Assembly: GCF_002290085.1 (NCBI RefSeq)
Contig: NZ_CP023173.1
Coordinates: 336,501-400,500, forward strand
Length of the DNA: 64,000 nt
Direction of reading: 5' to 3'
Source: Mesoplasma chauliocola
GTDB taxonomy: Bacteria > Bacillota_I > Bacilli_A > Mycoplasmatales > Mycoplasmataceae
Positions within the stretch are counted from its first letter, which is position 1. Every line of letters begins with the position of its first letter. The translations under genes and the position numbers were made by a program. Of this stretch, positions 1 through 8,916 are shown piece after piece. The notes under the pieces were generated by a model. The model saw nothing but the letters and a program-made list of their open reading frames with translations. It did no database searches and was not told where the DNA came from.

Positions 1-963
1 ATTCTTGGAATGTTCCAAATACCATTTACAGCATATGGACAAATTCTTCAAATATGTATTGCATTTGGAATCTTATTATTGATCTTAATTGTTTATATAT
101 TAATTAGATACAAATGAACTTATTATGTAGCTTTAGCATTAGCAATAGTTGTTGTTATAGCTATTACAACTTCATTAATTATTATGTTTAGAGTTCCAAT
201 TAGTTCAGAAATACTAGTTACTATGGTTTCAATCGTAGCATTTACAATAATGTCAGCAATATTCATTTTAGGTAAAACAAAGCAAATGATATCAGCAAAA
301 ACTAAAAATGAATTAAGATTTGAATTTAACAAAGAAGCTGATGCTCAAACAGTTATTAAACACAAAGTATTAAAAGCTGTTGGTAATAAAAAAGCATTAA
401 ATAAAAAATACAAAGATAAAATTAGAAAATTAAAAGTTAGAATTATTGATTTAAAACTTGCTAAAAAATCTAGATTTTATTATTGAGATGCATTTAAAGC
501 TTTCTTTAAATCAAATAGAGTTGTTGAAATAACAGAATTAAAAAAAGAAATTAAAGAATTAAGAAAAACTAGAAAATTGGAACTAAAACCATTAAAACAA
601 GAAATTAAATCTGTTAAAAAAGCAGGAAAAAAAGAAATTAATTCAATCTTAAGTGAAAATAAATTTGTTAAACAATTATTTATGAACTCTTTAAAATTTG
701 GATTAAACAGATTAATGTATATATCTGGATTCTATTTAATATTTGGATTAATTTTAGCTGTTACTATTCCATCAATTGTTGGTGTAGGTATTGCATTATT
801 AATTGGTGTAGTTGTTGCTGATATTGTTTTATTAACAATGTCACTTCCATTATTAATATGATTAGAAAAAAGAAGAATTGTTTTAAATTATGGTAGACAA
901 GAATTTATTTTACAAACTAGTGTTTCTCATGAAGAACAAATTGTTAAAGACATTAATGATTAA
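1..963 (+). CDS. SecDF protein-export membrane protein, C-terminal part (5' end outside window)
   Basis: The reading frame is open from base 1 to a TAA at 961-963, so only the last 320 residues are present. Visible are three hydrophobic segments near the start (about residues 12-36, 40-62, 68-88), then about 100 very basic residues, then two or three hydrophobic helices near residues 235-285. This fits the second (SecF-like) half of a Mollicute SecDF, which uses the proton gradient to help SecYEG release translocated proteins. The gene lies just upstream of apt and rel, an order I recall from related Mollicutes. The SecF signature is weak here, so the name rests partly on position; another polytopic membrane protein is possible. 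Confidence 0.65.
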
Positions 964-984
964 TAAAAAGGAGCAAATCTTAAA

Positions 985-1497
985 ATGGATTTAAAAAAAT
1001 ATATTTTAAATGTAAAAGACTTTCCAATTAAAGGCGTAGACTTTAAAGATGTTACACCATTATTAAATGATGCAGATGCATTTGCTTATGTAATTGATCA
1101 AATGGCTGAATTTGTTAAAGAATGTGGAGCTAATGTTATTGTTGCTCCAGAAGCTAGAGGGTTCTTATTTGCAAGTGCTGTTGCTTACAAATCAAATTCA
1201 AGATTTGTTTTAGTAAGAAAACCAGGTAAATTACCTCGTGAAGTTCTTGATATTGAATACAGCTTAGAATATGGTACAAATCATCAACAAATGCACAAGG
1301 GTGATATTAGACCTGGTGATAAAGTTGTTATTATTGATGATGTATTAGCAACAGGTGGAACAATTGAAGCAATTGTTAAATTAATTGAAATGCAAGATGG
1401 TAAAGTTGAAGGTGTATCATTTTTAATTGATTTACCTTTCTTACATAAAGACGATTTATTAAGTGAATATAAAGTTCAAAAACTTATTAAATATTAA
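985..1497 (+). CDS. apt: Adenine phosphoribosyltransferase
   Basis: Converts adenine and PRPP to AMP (purine salvage, cytosol). 170 aa, the normal family length. The PRPP-binding loop VVIIDDVLATGGT is near residues 112-124, and the N-terminal segment reading FPIKGVDFKDVTPLL is typical of Apt. An AAAAGGAG ribosome site lies just upstream of the ATG, 21 bp after the secDF stop, so the two are probably co-transcribed. A terminator follows directly. Mollicutes lack de novo purine synthesis, so this salvage step is expected. Confidence 0.97.
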   Translation: MDLKKYILNVKDFPIKGVDFKDVTPLLNDADAFAYVIDQMAEFVKECGANVIVAPEARGFLFASAVAYKSNSRFVLVRKPGKLPREVLDIEYSLEYGTNHQQMHKGDIRPGDKVVIIDDVLATGGTIEAIVKLIEMQDGKVEGVSFLIDLPFLHKDDLLSEYKVQKLIKY

Positions 1498-1504
1498 TAT
1501 TGAA

Positions 1505-1537
1505 AAGCATCTATAACTAAAGTAGATGTTTTTTTAT
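1505..1537 (+). terminator. Intrinsic terminator after apt
   Basis: Arms AAGCATCTA (1505-1513) and TAGATGTTT (1523-1531), with one G-U pair, are followed by a T-run. It ends the secDF-apt unit. Confidence 0.8.
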
Positions 1538-1553
1538 ACAAAATGAGGTATTT

Positions 1554-2114
1554 ATGAAAAATATACAAAGATGTGATTGATCAAAAAATGAAGTTTTAAA
1601 TAAATATCATGATAATGAATGATGTCAAATAAATCACAATGATAATTTCATATTTGAAATGCTAATTCTAGAGAATATGCAGGCTGGTTTAAATTGATTA
1701 ACTATCTTATTGAAAAGAGAACACTATCGTAAAGCACTTGATAATTTTAATTATCAAAAAATTGCAAAATATAATGAAAATAAATTTAATGAATTATTAG
1801 AAAATGAATGCTTAATTCGAAATAAATTAAAAATAAAAGCAATTATAAATAATGCTCAAAAATTTATTGAAATACAAAATGAATTTGGAAGTTTTAATTC
1901 ATATATATGAAGTTTTGTTAATAATGAACAAGTACAAAATAAATGAATCACAATAAGTGAAATCCCAGCTCAAACAGAACTATCAGTTATTATATCTAAT
2001 AATTTAAAAAAACGTGGTTTCAAATTTGTAGGACCTGTTATTGTATATTCATTTCTTCAAGCAATTGGCATTATTGATGATCATATTTCGATTTGTTTTA
2101 AGTATGAAAAATAG
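1554..2114 (+). CDS. tag: DNA-3-methyladenine glycosylase I
   Basis: Removes 3-methyladenine from alkylated DNA (base excision repair). 186 aa with six or more UGA Trp codons. Family hallmarks: RCxW near residues 6-9 and YHDNEW near 18-23 supply the Cys and His of the structural zinc site; near the C-terminus HISIC supplies the second His/Cys pair. The central stretch QAGLNWLTILLKRE is the glycosylase helix-hairpin region. The ATG follows a GAGGT ribosome site (1545-1549). The gene is a single unit between two terminators. Confidence 0.93.
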
Positions 2115-2135
2115 CAATAAAATTTAAGAAGAATT

Positions 2136-2164
2136 ATAGAGTTAATTTAAACTCTATTTTTTTG
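2136..2164 (+). terminator. Intrinsic terminator after tag
   Basis: Arms ATAGAGTT (2136-2143) and AACTCTAT (2150-2157) followed by seven T. The rel promoter starts immediately downstream. Confidence 0.85.
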
Positions 2165-2165
2165 T

Positions 2166-2171
2166 TATAAT
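2166..2171 (+). promoter_or_regulatory. -10 box for rel
   Basis: A perfect TATAAT 26 bp before the rel ATG. No clear -35 box is seen because the T-run of the tag terminator occupies that position. Confidence 0.6.
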
Positions 2172-2196
2172 GTAAAAATAGAATGGGTTGATTTTT

Positions 2197-4491
2197 ATGG
2201 CAGGAATTATATTACCAAGAAGAACAAGTAAAAGGGCATCAACTAACTTAAATATAGTCGAAATAAAAGATTATGCTACTTTAGAAAATGAAATAAAAAA
2301 ATATATTAAAGATCGAAAAGCTTTAAATAAGATTAAAGAAGCATATTTATTTGCTGAAAAAATGCATACAGACCAAAAACGTAAAAATGGTGATCCTTAC
2401 ATTTATCATCCACTTTCAACTGCTTATTATTTAGCTCAATTACAAATGGGACCAAAAACAATTAAAGCAGGTTTATTACATGATGTAGTTGAAGACACAC
2501 CTGTAAAGATTGAAGAAATTGAAGAAAAATTTGGAAAAGAAATAGCTTCACTTGTTGAATCAGTAACAAAAGTAAGTTATTTTGCTGAAGAAAATAGAGA
2601 ACAAATTAAATCAGAATATTTAAGAAAACTTTATATTTCAATGGCAAAGGATATTCGTGTAATAATTATTAAAATTGCTGATAGACTACATAATATGTTA
2701 ACAATTGAAAATATGTCAATTGAAAAACAAAAAATTATAGCCAAAGAAACTTTAACAATTTATGCTGCTATTGCTCATCGTATTGGAATGAAAAATGCTA
2801 AGTCTAAATTAGAAGATATGGCATTTAAGGTTCTTAATCCTGAAGAATTTGAAAATATTGAACACTTAATTGAAAAAGGTCGTGAGTCAAGGGAAATAAA
2901 CATTGCCAAAACAATTGATGATATTTCTGTATTTCTTCGTAAAGAAAAACACATTAAAATTATTGATATATTTGGAAGAGAAAAAACAATTTATTCAACT
3001 TATCGTAAGATGAGTAATGGTAAACATTTTGAAGAACTGCATGATTTAGTTGCTATTAGAATTATTGCTAGATCAACTGATGATTGTTATAAAATTTTAG
3101 GATATTTACACCAAAAATATTTACCATTATCAGGTAGATTTAAAGATTATATAGCAACTCCAAAAAATAATGTTTATCAATCATTGCATACAACATTAAG
3201 TGATAATAAAGGAATGTTTTTTGAAGTTCAAATCAGAACTCAACAAATGGATGATGTTGCTGAAGCTGGTGCTGCTGCTCACTGAAGATATAAAGAAGGA
3301 GAAGTTGTTGATGTTGTTAAACGTCAAAAACAAATTGATGAACAAATTGATATCTTTAGTAGAATTTTGGATTTAACTGATCAAATTAATGAAGAAGAAA
3401 ATTCATCAGAGGCAGAGTTAGAAAAACAATTACAAAAAGATGTATTTGGATCAATGATATATGTTCTAACACCTAGTCAAAGTGTTATAACATTACCTTA
3501 TGGTGCAACTGTGCTTGATTTTGCTTATAGAATTCACACTGAAATCGGAGAAAAAACATCAGGTGCTAAAATTGATGGAGTATTTTCTCCAATAAATACA
3601 GTTTTAGAATCAGGGCAAGTTGTCGAAATTAAAACATCTTCAAAACAGCAACCAACTCATGAGTGATTGAAAATTGTAACTACTTCAAATGCAAAAAACA
3701 GAATTCGTAAGTATTTAGCTAACAAACTAAAAGAAGATAATTCATTTGATGAAGATCGTAAGGAATTAGCTAAAAAAAGTGAAAATATAATTAATTCATA
3801 TATCAATCAAAAAGAATTAAAATGAAAAAGAAAATCACCAGCAGAAATTCTTGAAGGTGTTAAAAAATCTGGATTTGCAAACTTAGAAGAATTTTTAATA
3901 AGTGTTGGTAAAGGTGAAATTTCAATTGTAGAAGCAGCTGATAAGTATTTTATTAATCATAACTTCTCAAAAGATGAAGAAGCATTAAGAAGTATTAAAT
4001 CAAAAACAATTAATGATTTAAGTTTGAAAAATGATATTGTTGTTGATGGCATTACAAATATAAAGACATCAATTGCAAGTTGTTGTATGCCAATTCCTTA
4101 TGAAGATGTTATTGGTTATGTAACAAAATCAGGTAATGGAATTAAAGTGCACTTAAAAGAATGTTATAACTTATACACAACAGAAGAAAATAAACGTTTA
4201 GTCCAAGTACAATGAAACTCAGCAGTTGCTGAAAATAGTTTGTATACAACAAAACTAAAATATTTTGCAACAGACAGACCAAATTTACTTTATGATGTAT
4301 CAAGAGCATTGTCTAACTTAAAAGCAACAACTATGAATGTAAAACTAGGTGTAGATGATAAATCATTATTGGTAAATGGAGAATTAACAATCAAAGTTAA
4401 ATCTTCAGCTCAATTAAATCAAATTATCTTAACAATTAAGTCAATTCCTAACGTAATTGACTGTGAAAGATCTGTTAAAAGCATTAAATAG
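2197..4491 (+). CDS. rel: Bifunctional (p)ppGpp synthetase/hydrolase, Rel/Spo family
   Basis: Makes and degrades (p)ppGpp, the stringent-response alarmone. 764 aa. The HD hydrolase domain is intact (LLHDVVEDT near residue 93, DRLHNM near 163). The synthetase domain carries GRFKDYIATPKNNVYQSLHTTL-type sequence near residues 311-332; its RFKD loop is the form found in bifunctional Rel enzymes, not the ExDD loop of synthesis-only RelA. A TGS domain (about 395-460) and a C-terminal ACT domain (about 685-762) follow. The ATG at 2197 is preferred over an in-frame TTG at 2188; the ribosome site is weak (GGG at 2185-2187). Confidence 0.96.
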
Positions 4492-4510
4492 GTGAAAACC
4501 TATTTTTTAT
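4486..4510 (+). terminator. Terminator overlapping the rel stop codon
   Basis: Arms AAATAGGT (4486-4493) and ACCTATTT (4498-4505), GAAA-type loop, then a T-run. The left arm contains the rel stop codon. Confidence 0.85.
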
Positions 4511-4584
4511 TTTTAGTTTAATCTAAAAATTTAAATATTTTTTTCTTTAATAATATAATGAATTTGAAAGGAACCTGTTTGAAA

Positions 4585-5175
4585 ATGAAAAAATCCGTAA
4601 GAGATAAACTATCTGTTGAGGAAAAATATATATTATTCAACTCATATAAACCTAGAATTTATTTTGCTATTAAAAAAGCATATGATAAATTTGATTCTAT
4701 ACCTTTAGAATTGGAGGATTTTGAGTATTATGCTTGAGAGGCATATTTGGATATTTTAGATAAATATTATGATAGAAAAATGAGAAAGAGTTTTGAAAGT
4801 TGTTTAATTGACGCTGTATATTGAAAAGCCATGAATATTTGTGCTAAATATGTGACTAACAAATATAAAATAGTAAATCAGTGTATGAGAAAAAGTATAT
4901 ACACTGATGAAAATTATAAAAGTTATATTGAAAGTACATTTACTTCAGAAAATTATTATTATGATGAAATTGGTTGGTGTCAATTATTTGAACAATATTT
5001 TTCTCAAAATAAAGATAAATTACAAAAACAAGTTTTTACACTTTATCTTTATGGGTTATCATTTGTTGAAATTGCTGAAGAGTTAAAAATTTCTGCTGCA
5101 AGGGCAAGAAATAATTTTTATAAAGTTTTACCAGAAATAAGACAAGTTGTGTCCAAACAAGCTATTTTAGATTAA
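4585..5175 (+). CDS. Sigma-70-like small protein, putative alternative sigma factor
   Basis: 196 aa. The C-terminal 60 residues read like a region-4 helix-turn-helix: LQKQVFTLYLYGLSFVEIAE, then ELKISAARARNNFYKVLPEIR, that is, cleavage-like 'Y-x-x-G-x-S-x-x-E-I-A' followed by a recognition helix. The first half contains a region-2-like acidic/aromatic stretch (ELEDFEYYAWEAYLDILDKYYD near residue 45). A TATAAT lies at 4554-4559. The ATG at 4585 has an AAAGGA site 12 bp away; an in-frame TTG at 4579 would have better spacing, so the true start could be two codons earlier. Low-similarity sigma factors are known in Mollicutes (MG428 in Mycoplasma genitalium); the assignment here is by pattern only. 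Confidence 0.6.
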
Positions 5176-5200
5176 AATATATCTAAAGGAGTGTGAATTA

Positions 5201-5479
5201 ATGAGTTATTACTACAAACCAAGCATGGGATATTCTGTTCACGCTTTACAAAGAGCAAGAGAGAGACTAAACTTAAAGGATAAGGCGGATTGAGAAGTTA
5301 AGGAAAGTATTAAAAATCATATTCATAATTCAACAAAAACTTTTAGAATTAATGGTATGCTATACCTTTCTGCATCTAATACAAATATTTTTTTTGTTAT
5401 TAATGAAAGCAGTAATACTTTAGTTACTGTTACTCTTGTATCAGCTGAAAAGCAATTAAGGTTGATGGGTGGTTGATAA
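5201..5479 (+). CDS. Small conserved-looking protein, function unknown
   Basis: 92 aa, starting at ATG behind a strong AAAGGAG site (5185-5191). It contains a basic helix HALQRARERLNL near residues 14-25, followed by short beta-like segments (MLYLSASNTNIFFVIN, NTLVTVTLVS). The 'H-A-x-x-R-x-x-E-R' pattern followed by a small beta-sheet resembles DUF4258-type or RelE-like folds, but this is only a suggestion. It lies 25 bp after the sigma-like gene and one base before the coaE ATG, so it is part of that operon. The penultimate codon is a UGA Trp. Confidence 0.6.
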
Positions 5480-5480
5480 C

Positions 5481-6041
5481 ATGATAGTTGGTGTTTATGG
5501 AACAATTGGAGCTGGTAAAACAACAATTTCTAATAAGGTTAAAAATTTAAAATTTAGAATGATAAATGCTGATAAGATTGCACGTGAAGTTATTGAATAT
5601 AAAAATATTCAACAACAAATTAAGAAGGCATTTCCAAATTGTTTTACTAAGGAAAAATTAGATAGAAATAAACTTAGAAAACTTATTTCGAGTGATGAAA
5701 AAAGTTTAAATAAATTAAATTCAATAGTTTGACCTGAAATTAAAAATGAAATATTATCTGAAATTCAAGTTAAAGGTGGGAACATAGTAATTGATGCAGC
5801 TTTATTGCCAGAACTAAATTTACCAATTGATCAATATATAAGAGTCAAAGCAACTTTATTAACTACCTTATATAGAATTAAAAAAAGAGATAAAAAACCA
5901 TTTAAAGAAACTTACTCAATTTACAAACAACAAAATAAGAGAATTAAACAATATAATTTAAAAAATGAAATAATTATTGTTAATGATTTGTGAACAAAGA
6001 AAATTTCATTGAAACAATTAAATAAAAAGATTTTTAAATAA
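5481..6041 (+). CDS. coaE: Dephospho-CoA kinase
   Basis: Last step of coenzyme A synthesis: phosphorylates dephospho-CoA with ATP. 186 aa, slightly short for the family. The P-loop GTIGAGKTT is at residues 7-15. The DxD motif of the family appears as INADKIARE near 31-39, so the first Asp is Asn. The lid-like basic segment KKRDKKPF is near residue 133. The ATG at 5481 follows GGGTGG at 8 bp spacing; the gene begins 1 bp after the preceding stop and is probably translationally coupled. Confidence 0.85.
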
Positions 6042-6062
6042 GATTTGTAATCTTATTTTTTA
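6036..6062 (+). terminator. Terminator overlapping the coaE stop codon
   Basis: Perfect 10-bp arms AAATAAGATT (6036-6045) and AATCTTATTT (6049-6058) with a 3-nt loop and T-run. The coaE stop lies in the left arm. Confidence 0.88.
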
Positions 6063-6078
6063 TTTATTCAAAGTAAGT

Positions 6079-6084
6079 TAAAAT
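6079..6084 (+). promoter_or_regulatory. Possible -10 box giving a leaderless truB mRNA
   Basis: TAAAAT lies only 7 bp before the truB ATG, and no purine-rich ribosome site is present between the coaE terminator and the ATG. If used, transcription would begin at or within a base or two of the start codon. Confidence 0.35.
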
Positions 6085-6091
6085 AAAAAGT

Positions 6092-6952
6092 ATGAACAAA
6101 TCAGGAATTATAATTTTAAATAAGCCAAAAGGTTTAACAACTAATCATTTGATACAAAAGTTAAAAAGACAACTTAATGTTAAAAAAATAGGTCATGCAG
6201 GAACTTTAGACCCTTTAGCAACAGGAGTAGTTATCTGTTTAATAAATAATGGGACAAAACTTAGTGATTATTTTTTAAACGAAAATAAAGCTTATGAAGT
6301 AACAATGAAATTATTTCAAGCAACAGATACATATGATAGTGATGGAGAAGTAATAGAAGAACAAGAAGCATATGATATTTCCAAATCAGAGGTTGAATCT
6401 GTGGTTAAAAAATTTGATGGATTGACATATGATCAAACTCCGCCAATGTATTCAGCAATAAAATTAAATGGAAAAAAACTATACGAATATGCTCGCGAAA
6501 ATCAAGTTGTTAAAGTTAATAAAAGAACTATAACTATTAATTCTTTGACTTTAGAAGAATTTAAAAATAATGAAATTTCATTAGTTGTATATTGTTCAAA
6601 GGGAACTTATATAAGAAGTCTTATTGTTGATATAGCAGCAGAATTAAAAACAATAGCTCATGTAACTTCATTAAACAGAATAGAATCAGGTAATTTTAAA
6701 ATAACAGAGTCTAGTGAAATTGAAAATGTTAATGAAGCAAAAATAATTGAAATGTATGATGCTATTAAACTTGCTGACTACGAAATAATTGAACTTAATG
6801 ACATATTAGATGTCAGTCACGGTAAAAAGATAAGTTTAAGCACAAATAATGATGTTGTTTTTATAGCAAATAAAAATAAGCAATTAATTGCTTGTTATGA
6901 AAGAGAAAAAGAAAATTTATTTAAATGCCGCCGTGGAGGTTTAAATGTTTAA
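6092..6952 (+). CDS. truB: tRNA pseudouridine(55) synthase
   Basis: Isomerises U55 in the T-loop of tRNAs. 286 aa. The catalytic-Asp motif GHAGTLDPLATGV is at residues 35-47; NKPKGLTTNHLIQ near residue 10 and YDQTPPMYSAIKLNGKKLYEYAR near 117 are further family blocks, and KGTYIRSLIVDIA is near 170. No Shine-Dalgarno site precedes the ATG. The stop overlaps the ribF start (TAATG). In Bacillus truB follows infB-rbfA; here truB-ribF-rpsO stands alone, about 17 kb from infB. Confidence 0.96.
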   Translation: MNKSGIIILNKPKGLTTNHLIQKLKRQLNVKKIGHAGTLDPLATGVVICLINNGTKLSDYFLNENKAYEVTMKLFQATDTYDSDGEVIEEQEAYDISKSEVESVVKKFDGLTYDQTPPMYSAIKLNGKKLYEYARENQVVKVNKRTITINSLTLEEFKNNEISLVVYCSKGTYIRSLIVDIAAELKTIAHVTSLNRIESGNFKITESSEIENVNEAKIIEMYDAIKLADYEIIELNDILDVSHGKKISLSTNNDVVFIANKNKQLIACYEREKENLFKCRRGGLNV

Positions 6953-7497
6953 TGAAAGTAATTAAATGTAGCTTAGAACAAATAAAAAAAATATCTAATG
7001 GTTCAGTATTAACAGTTGGCATGTTTGATGGACTTCATAAGTACCATAAGTTGATAATTAATAAAACCTGTGAATTAGGAAATCTAAATAAATTAAATAA
7101 AGTCATTTTAACTTTTGATCATAAACCAACTAAAGTTAATGAAGTATTAATTAGTGAAAGCAAAAAAATAGAATTTATTAAAAGCAATTTTGATATTGAT
7201 CTTATTTATATAATTGAAGTTAATGATTTTCTAATTAAAACAACAAAAGAAGAATTTGTAAAAATTATTAAAGATAAATTAAATGTTATTTTTATGGTAG
7301 AAGGTAGTGACTTTAAATTTGGTTACAAACAAGAAGGAAATATACAATTTTTACAAAATGAATTTGGTAAAGATAATATTTTTGTTTTTAATCGCGATAC
7401 AAATATTTCTTCATCAAGATTAAAACAATTAATAAACGAAGAAAAATATGAAGAAATAAATAAAGAATTAGAAGTTGATATTGATTTATTGAAATAA
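6952..7497 (+). CDS. ribF: FAD synthetase domain protein (FMN adenylyltransferase), RibF without kinase domain
   Basis: Adenylates FMN to FAD. 181 aa, about half of a bifunctional RibF (about 310 aa): the nucleotidyltransferase half is present (GMFDGLHKYHK at residues 22-32, equivalent to GxFDGxHxGH; ISSSRLKQLI near 161) and the C-terminal riboflavin kinase domain is absent. In the signature the usual Gly before the second His is Tyr. A GGAGG site (6936-6940 region) lies inside truB, and the genes overlap as TAATG. It would depend on FMN or on a separate riboflavin kinase. Confidence 0.85.
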   Translation: MKVIKCSLEQIKKISNGSVLTVGMFDGLHKYHKLIINKTCELGNLNKLNKVILTFDHKPTKVNEVLISESKKIEFIKSNFDIDLIYIIEVNDFLIKTTKEEFVKIIKDKLNVIFMVEGSDFKFGYKQEGNIQFLQNEFGKDNIFVFNRDTNISSSRLKQLINEEKYEEINKELEVDIDLLK

Positions 7498-7517
7498 TCT
7501 TTGTAAAAGAATATAAT
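7489..7517 (+). promoter_or_regulatory. Strong promoter for rpsO with a ~85-nt leader
   Basis: TTGAAA (7489-7494), 17-bp spacer, TATAAT (7512-7517). The -35 box overlaps the end of ribF. Transcription from about 7524 gives a leader of about 85 nt before the rpsO ATG, long for this genome, with potential base pairing between TTCAC and GTGAA-like blocks. S15 autoregulates through its leader in several bacteria, so this leader is a candidate control site. Confidence 0.75.
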
Positions 7518-7609
7518 ATTTAAAGTGATTGTTCACCAGAGATGCTATTCACTCCCATGAATGCACCTTTGATGAAACACTAAAAATCAAAACGAAGGGG
7601 AGACAAATC

Positions 7610-7876
7610 ATGATTTCAAAAGAAAGAAAAGCTGAAATTATTAAAGAATTTGGTGGAAGCGATGCTAACACAGGTTTAGCCGAAGTTCAAATTGCTTTAT
7701 TAACTGAAGATATTGCTAACATGACTGAGCACTTAAAAGAACATAAAAAAGACGTTCCAACAAGAAGAACTTTATTAAAAAAAGTAGCTCAAAGAAGACA
7801 CTTATTAGACTTCTTAATTAAAAAAGATGTTAACAGATATAAAGAAATTATTTCTAAATTAGGTTTAAGAAAATAA
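7610..7876 (+). CDS. rpsO: 30S ribosomal protein S15
   Basis: Primary 16S rRNA-binding protein of the small subunit platform. 88 aa, the standard length. Typical blocks: [28 protein letters not shown] (residues 23-50) and [22 protein letters not shown] (53-74), with the H-x4-H-K-K-D turn that binds the rRNA. The ATG at 7610 is preceded by GAAGGGGAG. An upstream in-frame TTG (7529) would add 27 residues unlike S15 and is rejected. Confidence 0.98.
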   Translation: MISKERKAEIIKEFGGSDANTGLAEVQIALLTEDIANMTEHLKEHKKDVPTRRTLLKKVAQRRHLLDFLIKKDVNRYKEIISKLGLRK

Positions 7877-7900
7877 TTTTCAAAAAACTATAAAAAGATA

Positions 7901-7929
7901 TTGACACATAGTATTAATTTTTATATTAT
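7901..7929 (+). promoter_or_regulatory. Promoter of the tRNA-Gly gene
   Basis: Consensus TTGACA (7901-7906), 17-bp spacer, TATTAT (7924-7929), 17 bp before the tRNA 5' end. One of the best promoter matches in the window. Confidence 0.85.
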
Positions 7930-7946
7930 ATCTATGTGTCTAAAAT

Positions 7947-8020
7947 GCAGGTGTAGTTTAATGGTAGAACTTCAGCCTTCCAAGCTGACTGTGAGGGTTC
8001 GATTCCCTTCACCTGCTCCA
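7947..8020 (+). tRNA. trnG-UCC: tRNA-Gly (anticodon UCC)
   Basis: 74 nt including an encoded CCA. Acceptor arms GCAGGTG (7947-7953) and CACCTGC (before discriminator T and CCA) pair perfectly. The anticodon loop CTTCCAA carries TCC, the T-arm has GTTCGATTC. It has its own promoter and terminator, so it is a single-gene unit. Confidence 0.97.
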
Positions 8021-8032
8021 TTAAAAAACAAG

Positions 8033-8057
8033 AACAACCGAAAGGTTGTTTTTTTAT
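8033..8057 (+). terminator. Terminator after tRNA-Gly
   Basis: Arms AACAACC (8033-8039) and GGTTGTT (8044-8050), GAAA tetraloop, T-run. Confidence 0.9.
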
Positions 8058-8093
8058 TTTTTGATATAATTAATATTAGAAAAAGGTGACTTT

Positions 8094-8852
8094 ATGAGTG
8101 AAACAAAAAACTTGGATTGGAAGAAAGCAAGGGATTTTGATCTTGAAAGAACAAATATTTGAATTAGTTTTACTTTTGAATTATTATTTGTTGTTTTACC
8201 ATATGTAGCAATTTGAGTTTTAATAGGAAGTTCATGAAATAATGGTAAATATGTTAATTTCTATAATGATTTACCAATTAAAGAATTAATGTTATGTTTA
8301 ATTTGTTTTGGGTATATTTTTATCTCTTTATTAGTAAATTGAATAACATATATTTTTCATATCCAAAAAGAAGACAGTTTTACTTTTACAATAGCAATTT
8401 CACTTTGTTTAACTGGATTTATCTGTAATAGTATTTGGATTGATTCATTATTAATTGGTGGGTTTACATGATTTTTAAGAATTCTATTTTTAGTTTTATT
8501 TGCTTTAGTAGGTATTTTTATTGGAACATTAAGCACTATGTTGATTAGAAATCATAGATTTAAGATTGAAGAAGAAGATCAACTTTTATTAGAGGCTTAT
8601 AAAAATGGTGAAAATATTCCTTCATTGAAAAAAATAAGAATTGAAAGAGCTGAAAAATATCGCTTAAAAAAACAAGCTCAGATGGAAGAATTAAAACGTT
8701 TTAGAGAAGAATTAGATAATAAAATAGCAATTGAATTAGCAAATGCTAAAAATGAAAAAAAAGATTTTGATAAGCGTATTTCTAAATTAGATGAAAAGGA
8801 AGGAATTAAGCGTAAAAAGAAAAATAATAAAAAAAATAACAAGTCTACTTAA
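8094..8852 (+). CDS. Four-helix membrane protein with basic cytosolic tail, function unknown
   Basis: 252 aa. Four hydrophobic segments: about residues 23-46, 62-88, 96-118 and 123-150. After residue 155 the protein is hydrophilic, rich in Lys, Arg and Glu and probably helical (KKIRIERAEKYRLKKQAQMEE...), ending in a poly-Lys/Asn tail. By the positive-inside rule the tail lies in the cytosol. I do not recognise a family. A TATAAT at 8065-8070 and an AAAAGGTG ribosome site (8081-8088) precede the ATG. Confidence 0.75.
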
Positions 8853-8886
8853 AGGTTTAATAATATTTAAATTTTGTTAAAATTAA

Positions 8887-8892
8887 TATAAT
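8887..8892 (+). promoter_or_regulatory. -10 box for the cdsA-rseP-polC operon
   Basis: TATAAT 25 bp upstream of the cdsA ATG; AAAGAAAGG ribosome site in between. No convincing -35. Confidence 0.55.
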
Positions 8893-8916
8893 TGAAAAAT
8901 AAAAGAAAGGGTAATT

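Noticed and set aside
2188-2196. TTG start for rel
   Set aside because: Adds only three residues and has a poorer site than the ATG at 2197.
7529-7609. N-terminal extension of S15 from a TTG
   Set aside because: The added residues do not resemble S15; a strong ribosome site precedes the ATG at 7610.
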